A DNA stretch of 39,035 nucleotides from Chromera velia (Eukaryota > Sar > Chromeraceae), in assembly GCA_018398765.1 (NCBI GenBank), contig JAHBMJ010004776.1, positions 13,726 through 52,760 on the forward strand. Reading direction: 5' to 3'. A program made the translations under genes and the position numbers. Of this stretch, positions 33,501 through 39,035 are shown one piece after another. The number at the start of each line of letters is the position of its first letter. Position 1 is the first letter of the stretch. The notes under the pieces were generated by a model. The model saw nothing but the letters and a program-made list of their open reading frames with translations. It did no database searches and was not told the origin of the DNA.

Positions 33501-36500
33501 TCGCAGCAGACTCAAAAGGGGAAACAGAGCCGCAATTTTTGTATGCTGACTGGTCGTCTCGATTTTCGCATGCGCAGCTTGATTGGAGCATTTTGCATTG
33601 CGTCATTTCCGGCCTGGCGGACCATTTCTCTGTGCTCCCCTCACTTCGTACTCTCCCCCCCCCTCCTCTCTCTCTCTCGATGGATTCCGGCTCCCCTTCA
33701 TCCCCCCCCACAATCAGAACTCGAGGAGTCTTTGAAAGAGAGTCACGCGCCGTTCATGGCAAGCCTCCTTGGAAAGTTCGCCGCTCGCACGGACTTCGTC
33801 GACGCTGCCGTTCGCATCGTGGCCGAACTGGATGTCCTCTGTTCCTTGGCGACCGCAGCGGCATCTGCCGGAGGTTGGTGGTTGGCCTTCCCTTTCTTTT
33901 GCTTCTTCGCTCAGTTGTGCTTGTCGGATCTTCTTGGAGTTGCCTGCCATCTTCCGCGTCTTTACTCACATGCAGGCTCTGTGTCCCCAAACTCGTTTAT
34001 CCACCTGTTTTGTTCAGCTTATCTGCCCTCATTTTGTGTCTGTCCCAAGAAAGCCTGCTGGGTTTCTCACAGGAAGGTATTTTGTGTGTCTCTCCTTCCC
34101 CCTGTCCTGTTCCGAATGCCGACCTCCTCTTCCGGTCATGTCTGTCTTCCATCATTCCACCGAAAATAGAAGAATTGACATTCATCTGCAGGCCCTGTTT
34201 GCCGTCCCGAGTTTGTGCCTTTCGAGAAGGGGGCAAAGGGGACAGGGAAATCTGGTTGCGTCCTCGAACTCAGGGAGTGCAGGTTGGTTCTTCTCCTTCA
34301 CTTTGTTGTGGATGTGTGTGTCAGTGCGTGCGCAAAGGGGGGGAGGGGGTTGGGGAATCAGGTTCCTGCATGTTTGGCGTTCGGTGGTGTATCTGCACAA
34401 CCTCTGGTGGCTAGAGAAAACGGTACCCAGAGTGTAGTCGTGAGGTTAATATGTCCATAAGCAAGCAAGTCAAATCTGCATGTGCGTCTGGTGTGTATGA
34501 GTTTGTATGTATGCATGTATGTATGTATGTGTGTGTGTGTGTGTGGGTGCAGGCATCCCATGGCCGCTGCGCTGATGCCTCCCGGTGCCTTCATTCCCAA
34601 CGACATGTTCTTGAATTGCGGTGAGGCAGTTTTTTTTGGGGGGGGGGGGGGCATTTATGTACTCAGTCAAAACACTTTCGCTCTCCAGAATTGTCTTAGG
34701 CGCACGCACATTGCCTCTCATAAAGGTTTTGGAGCTGGGAGAGACCTCTTTGCAAACACATCAATTTGTTCTGGTTCATAGAGAATTCAAACGAGTAAGG
34801 GGTGTGTGAGTCGGAAAATGAAAGTGCATTCATACTTTGTCGATCTCGCAGTCTGCGTTTCACGGATTGTTCACACGTAACCGAGGTCCTCTTTTCTTGT
34901 TTATGATCCCTTTATGCCTTTTCTCCCGCATCTTATTTTCGTCCCACCGATCTTCCCTCCTTTTCACAACTGCAGAGGGCGTCAACATGGGCACTGCACT
35001 CCTGACAGGACCGAACATGGGAGGGAAGTCGACCGTCCTCAGGCAGACCTGCCTGGCTGTCGTGATGGCTCAAGCAGGGTGCTTCGTGCACGGTGTGTTC
35101 AGGAAGAGAGGGGGGCTTTTCTGTAGATGCTTTGCTTTCTTCGTGAAAATCTCTGCCGAAAGGTTTCTGTGAAGCCAGCAAGATGATCACCAGATGAGTG
35201 CACATGCTGCGGACATTTCGGTCTCATTCGTCACTTGATTCAATTTCTACGTGCGCTATCTCTTCATTTACACGCGAATGCACATTGCTTGCCTTTAGGA
35301 CACCTTTGGCTCTTTCATTATGCGTGCAGCAAGCAAGTGCCGTCTGACCCCAGTCGACCGCATCTTCACCCGCATCGGTGCATCCGACAGTCTGCTGGAG
35401 GGCAAGAGCGCGTTCCTGGTCGAACTGGAAGAGACCAGCACGATGCTCAACGAGGCCACGGAGAGGTCATTGGCGGTGCTGGATGAGCTCGGAAGAGGTC
35501 AGTCGCCTGGCTCTGTTTGTTCGATGATACCGCTCTGATCTGTATTTGTGTGTCGTTTCGTGATACTGGAAATCGGGAGGTCGGTTGTACTTTTGTTACT
35601 ATCACGAAGACGACAAACGTTGAACAGGCGAAAGCATCCAGGATGAAACTGAATTTAGCATTCACAGGGGAATTCAAGGTGGCTGTCGGACAGACGAGTG
35701 AGGAGGCATATTTTCTCTTGTTGCTCCGGAAGGAAGGAAGGAAGGAAGGAAGGAAGGAAGGATTGATACCCCTTCTTTGTCGCAATCTCACCTTCCTGCA
35801 TTCCCTTCTTGCGCACTTAGCTTTTCGATGTATCCTCTTTCAATCTTTCTGTCTTTTCTGTTTTTCTCATCACTTCAGGCACGTCAACCTTTGACGGCAC
35901 GGCAATTGCAATGGCGTCGCTCCGTCACTTGGCGGAGAGAATTCAGGTGGGCGGCATGCAGGAAAAGAGAACACAAAAACCGTGTGTGAGTTTTTGTGCG
36001 TCACAAAAGCAATTAAATTAGTGTTTGTGTGCGTGTTTCTTTTCCTTTTTGTTTTGTCTTGTTCTCTTCGCCTACAGGAGTGCTTTAGTGGAAGACAGTC
36101 TGTGGAAAGAACATGGGAGTGAAAAGCGTGAAGCATGCGACAGGTAGAGCAACCACCCTGGAAACGGAAAAAAGGGAGTCGGGGAGAGCGCGAGAGTCAA
36201 CGAGCATTCGCTTCTTCGCACCTTCTTCCTGCCTAGTTCATTGCACTTTGTTGAAGTCCTTTCTTCCTGCTTGTTTTAACTTTCCCTTTTCTCATACCTC
36301 TCACCACTTGCATTCTTTCGTCTTTCCGTTTCATCTGGTATTTTCCGTCCGTTCCCCGTTTCTTGCTGCTGCTGGCTGCAGTGCCGCTCTCTGTTTTCCA
36401 CGCACTTCCACCTCCTGCCTCCCGAGTTCGAGACAGACGAGGCGGCAGGGGAGGGCGGCGGCGTGGTGGCGAATTTCCACATGGCTGCGGAGGTCGACGA

Positions 36501-37425
36501 GTCCTCCCACAGCGTCACGTTCCTCTACAAAGTCTCCAAAGGGGTCTGCCCCAGGTCCCACGGCATGCACGTCGCGCGGGTGGCAGGTCGGTCGGTCGGT
36601 GTGTTTGTACAGTTGTGGATGGACTAATCTTCTTCGGTCTTGCCTTAATGCCTTCGAGAAGGACTTGCAGGCAGAAAGACGGTCACGCAGGGGGGCACAC
36701 AGCTTTTCTTTCCCTTTCCCTAAGTGTGGAGCCGTCAGGTCTTTCTTCCCGTGCGTGCCCACAAAGGGAATGGGGAAGGTAGACATTTCCTGCATGCAAC
36801 TGCTTCAGAAACGCATCTTGTCTGTCTGTCTGTCTCCCTCCCCATCTGTGTGTGCACGGCTGCAGGAATTCCTGAGAGTGTGCTCACATCCGCCCAGAAA
36901 AAGAGCGATCAACTAGAGAGGGCAGCCAACGCCATACAGGAACTGGCCAAGTGAGTCCCTCCGGTCTTTCGTGAGAGACAATTCGAAAGATATCGTGTCC
37001 CCTCCTCCCCCTGTGTGTGTGTGTGTGCGCGCGCGGATCCCCCTTCACAAAGATGCCTACTGTAATTCTTTGCACAAAGTAACGACTCTCCGCTTCCTGC
37101 CGGTCTTCTTTGTGGGAATTCTTCTGTTCTTTTCTTTTGTTCGACTGCTTCTGAAATGTACAAGGAACAATGCATGAAGCTGATTCGCGGACGTCAGAGA
37201 CTGCCAACTCATCAATCCATTCTTTTTGTCTATCTGTCTCCTTGATACACCCCCGCCAGAATTCGATCCCGTGGCCGAAAGCTCTTGGAAGCTTTAAAGC
37301 ACGACGATGGCAAAGAGAAGCAGCAGGAGGGGGAGGTACCGGGATCAGAGGCGGCAGAGACGGAGGGGGTCTCGAGGATGAGGAGGATGTTTGAGGCCTC
37401 CAGAGCGCGTCTACAGAAGGCCTAG
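20961..37425 (+). CDS. MSH6: DNA mismatch repair protein MSH6 (38 exons)
   Basis: MutS-alpha subunit: pairs with MSH2, recognises base mismatches and small loops, and uses ATP to signal repair in the nucleus. Exons: 20961-21032, 21884-22684, 22948-23280, 23500-23802, 24195-24398, 24776-24869, 25297-25391, 25674-25733, 26098-26136, 26470-26556, 27008-27046, 27403-27499, 27767-27844, 28235-28320, 28583-28735, 28959-29084, 29438-29503, 29816-29922, 30146-30260, 30509-30570, 30759-30827, 31068-31242, 31460-31667, 32052-32149, 32255-32272, 32419-32549, 32751-32834, 33019-33051, 33188-33231, 33718-33873, 34192-34282, 34553-34620, 34976-35092, 35330-35497, 35879-35946, 36382-36586, 36866-36950, 37260-37425. 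They sum to 5,001 nt, giving 1,666 residues in frame. A PIP box QATIMSFF (residues 26-33) parallels the RQ..L.SFF start of MSH6 proteins and supports exon 1 splicing into RQATIMSFF. The mismatch motif is KVGKFYELF (~667-675), Walker [11 protein letters not shown] (~1408-1417), Walker [11 protein letters not shown] and His switch STHFH. Exon 33019-33051 has poor splice sites and is the least certain. Confidence 0.95.
21884..24398 (+). other. MSH6 N-terminal low-complexity region (PIP box, acidic and Lys-rich tracts)
   Basis: Exons 2-5 encode about 550 residues before the mismatch-binding domain. The PIP box that should contact PCNA is at the start of exon 2. It is followed by Lys/Pro/Ser-rich stretches, an acidic run ([10 protein letters not shown] and [20 protein letters not shown]), then Lys-rich segments likely to serve nuclear import. 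I see no PWWP domain (animal/fungal MSH6) and no Tudor domain (plant MSH6). Intron 3 (23281-23499) is 219 nt and reads open in frame, so it might be retained. Confidence 0.75.
24440..24500. repeat. (GT)n(GA)n(GGGA)n purine tract, G4-capable
   Basis: In MSH6 intron 5, closely downstream of the donor. A GCGT/GT run passes into GA and then at least five consecutive GGGA units on the sense strand. Confidence 0.9.
24776..27499 (+). other. MSH6 mismatch-binding domain (MutS-I) exons
   Basis: Seven small exons encode the N-terminal MutS domain. The lead-in reads [16 protein letters not shown], then [20 protein letters not shown], followed by [15 protein letters not shown]. The Phe-Tyr-Glu of this motif is the residue set that stacks on and hydrogen-bonds the mismatch in MutS and MSH6, and is lacking in MSH2. 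The domain continues through [20 protein letters not shown] and [18 protein letters not shown], matching MSH6-type GFPE and VEQTETP motifs. Confidence 0.93.
26298..26430. repeat. (TTTC)n polypyrimidine microsatellite in MSH6 intron 9
   Basis: About 130 bases of TTTC units with T-run interruptions, ending about 40 bases before the exon 26470-26556 acceptor. The tract reads as Lys/Glu/Arg-rich ORFs on the minus strand, which are not genes. Confidence 0.95.
28753..28765. other. Assembly gap (13 N) inside a G homopolymer in an MSH6 intron
   Basis: Thirteen N flanked by G runs beginning just after the GTGGGG donor of exon 28583-28735. The gap is intronic, so it does not disturb the MSH6 frame. 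Confidence 0.97.
30414..30504. repeat. (TG)n/(TA)n compound microsatellite ending at an MSH6 acceptor
   Basis: A near-palindromic GTGTGTATATATATATACACAC block is followed by interrupted TG units that run directly into GTGCAG, the acceptor of exon 30509-30570. Confidence 0.93.
34976..36586 (+). other. MSH6 ATPase domain core (MutS-V) exons
   Basis: Walker A ([10 protein letters not shown], Lys ~1415) is in exon 34976-35092. Exon 35330-35497 carries the Q-loop-like [20 protein letters not shown], the [16 protein letters not shown] signature and Walker B (LAVLDELGR). The Walker B glycine is split by the next intron, giving [15 protein letters not shown] in exon 35879-35946. Exon 36382-36586 holds [12 protein letters not shown] (His switch) and [22 protein letters not shown]. 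All ATP-handling residues visible are intact, so the enzyme should be active. Confidence 0.95.
35730..35760. repeat. (GGAA)n microsatellite
   Basis: About seven perfect GGAA units in the intron following the Walker B exon of MSH6. Confidence 0.93.
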
Positions 37426-39035
37426 AGGAGGGGGGAGAACGGAAGAGACGGAAAGGCAGATAGATAGATGGAAGAAGAAAAGGAAAGTCAAGCCAGCAAA
37501 GACCTGCCTGGCTGCTTGCTAGCCTGCTTGGGCTTTCTGTATTTCTTTATGAACTGCCGTCTCTGCATCTTCCCCCCTTTTTCCCTCCCCCCTTGCTCCC
37601 TCCCTTTTTCCCTCCCCCCTTGCTCCATCCGACTGGCTCTTCCTCAAGAGGCAAGAAAGGCAAGGTGGCTTTCCTTGCTATGCATATTTCTGACCGTGCC
37701 TGCGTTCCCGTCTGTGTGCTTTCCAAACTGTGGAGAATTCGTCTCGCATTTTGATATCGCATTCAACTGCCAATTCGTGTAGACTACAAATTGCATGAAC
37801 AAAACATTTCAGAGGGTGGTGTGCAAGAAGACAGCGAGATTCCTCAAACGTTTTCGCTGGCCTCTCCTCACCTGTGCGAGAAAGGATGGAGATTTCCCCA
37901 GCTGCAGCTTTCTTTCCTTGATCTGCATTGGCATGGATCAGAAAAAAGTGCCTGTAGCTCTCCGTCAGATGAATTTCCATGCATGCGTCTTTTCAACGAC
38001 TCTTCTCACCGTCTGCCTGTCTGTCTGTCTGTTTTGGGATCTGTCGTCCGAAGAAAGGAGGGCAAACAATGAGGGGCGTGCGACTGAGCAAAGGGGGCGG
38101 AAAACAGAGTCTGAAGGTGTCCGAGGTTGTCCCCTTCTCTCAAGGGCCCAGACTGCCAGGTGGTCGCGGAAAACTGCAGGAAAAAAAGTCGTGTCTCCTT
38201 TCTGGTCTGTTCGGGAACAAAGTCTGCTCCGCTTATTTAATTCAAGAGGCTCGAAGGGAAACGCTAATCAGGCTGCTGTCCTGATGGATGTTTAGATGTG
38301 GTCTGTTGCATATATATGGAGTGTATCAGGGGGTAGTCGATTTGGACCAATAGCATGTACCTGTACATGATCGTCGCAAGTATGCTTTTTGCATGTGATC
38401 GTCTGAGTCCGCGAGTCTGTGAACTGTCTATTTTTAGACCCGGAAAGCGTATCAGGTTGCTTTAAAATAAGCCATGCAGATATGAATGTACTATAATAAC
38501 TGATGTCGTAGTCAACGATGACCCTAGCCATGACCAGCCTATTGGAATCAGCTTTACTTAGCTTTGCTTAGCTTTTGTTATATTTCTTGTTTAGATTTAG
38601 AATATACTGTCTGACTGTTATGATGATTTAATTTGTGCCTTAGAGTAAATAAGAGTGAACACTGTTATCTTCTTACTAGAGTTTACCCTTGATATGTATT
38701 TAAACAACATTTGGATTTATATTTCAATATATAGACTACCAGTCATAAAAAAAATTAGAAAAAACTTTATATCTTTCAAACTAGCTTTATAACTAGCTTA
38801 TAAATTCCAAATCTTCAACTAACTAGACAAGTGAGTTAATTAAATGAATCAAATTTATCAAAAGAACTTCTGAAAAATATTTTTCCTAATTTTTCCTGTG
38901 TTTCTTTATATTTCTTTTTTACTCTCTTAATCTCTCAGATTCTCTTTTGAAGTATTTTAATATTTGAAGGCAAAAAGAGGTAAAAGGACACCCGGTAAAG
39001 TCCAATGCACTCGAACGGACGAAACCCGATCGCTC
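37426..39035. other. Region downstream of MSH6, no supported gene
   Basis: Contains the MSH6 3' UTR (extent unknown), the 27-bp duplication, and from about 38440 to 38970 a strongly AT-rich stretch with repeated TTAGCTTT and CTAGCTTATA motifs. The last ~65 bases return to higher GC. A plus-strand ORF at 37795-38295 shows no family features. There is no convincing polyadenylation signal that I can assign. Confidence 0.6.
37572..37626. repeat. 27-bp tandem duplication downstream of MSH6
   Basis: A pyrimidine-rich unit beginning CCCTTTTTCCCTCCCCCC is present twice with a period of 27 bases, within the presumed MSH6 3' UTR or just after it. Confidence 0.88.

Noticed and set aside
37795-38295. 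166-codon plus-strand ORF after MSH6
   Set aside because: No motif or homology recognised, includes repeat-derived residues (CLSVCLS), poor start context; likely chance.
1-39035. tRNA, rRNA, snRNA or viral insertion
   Set aside because: Scanned by eye for tRNA-like cloverleaf arms and known rRNA stretches and saw none; no capsid, polymerase or integrase-like coding found. Divergent RNAs could be missed without a covariance search.

Overview
The window looks like nuclear DNA of an intron-dense protist, most likely an alveolate of the chromerid/coccidian type (Chromera-like). This is inferred from style and not from a database match. The evidence is short exons (11-800 nt) separated by introns of about 0.15-1 kb, GT-AG splicing with a near-fixed TGCAG acceptor and an unusually frequent C at donor position +3, roughly 50% GC, and very dense microsatellites. 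No prokaryotic operon, tRNA, rRNA or CRISPR was seen.

Three multi-exon genes were reconstructed by hand from reading-frame continuity across splice sites. (1) Minus strand, about 122-15312: a polycystin-2-like (TRPP/PKD2) cation channel of about 1,260 residues in 32 exons. It has a charged N-terminus, S1, a LamG/concanavalin-A-like domain, the TOP (polycystin) domain, S2-S6 with pore, and a C-terminal coiled coil. (2) Plus strand, 16404-18929: proteasome subunit alpha type 2 (PSMA2), 235 residues in 5 exons. (3) Plus strand, 20961-37425: the mismatch-repair ATPase MSH6, 1,666 residues in 38 exons. It has an N-terminal PIP box, a long low-complexity acidic/basic tail, all MutS domains, the mismatch-reading FYE motif, Walker A and B, and the His switch.

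Layout: the channel gene and PSMA2 are head to head across a ~1.1 kb spacer with an (AT)n tract and helically spaced octamer repeats. PSMA2 and MSH6 lie in tandem, separated by ~2 kb that includes an AT-rich island (about 19290-20540). A second AT-rich stretch (about 38440-38970) follows MSH6. The genes have unrelated jobs (ion transport, protein degradation, DNA repair), so no functional cluster is claimed.

The observations most worth following are the LamG domain placed between S1 and the TOP domain of a polycystin channel, and the repeated finding of microsatellites directly abutting splice donors and acceptors, as if seeded from splice-site consensus sequences.
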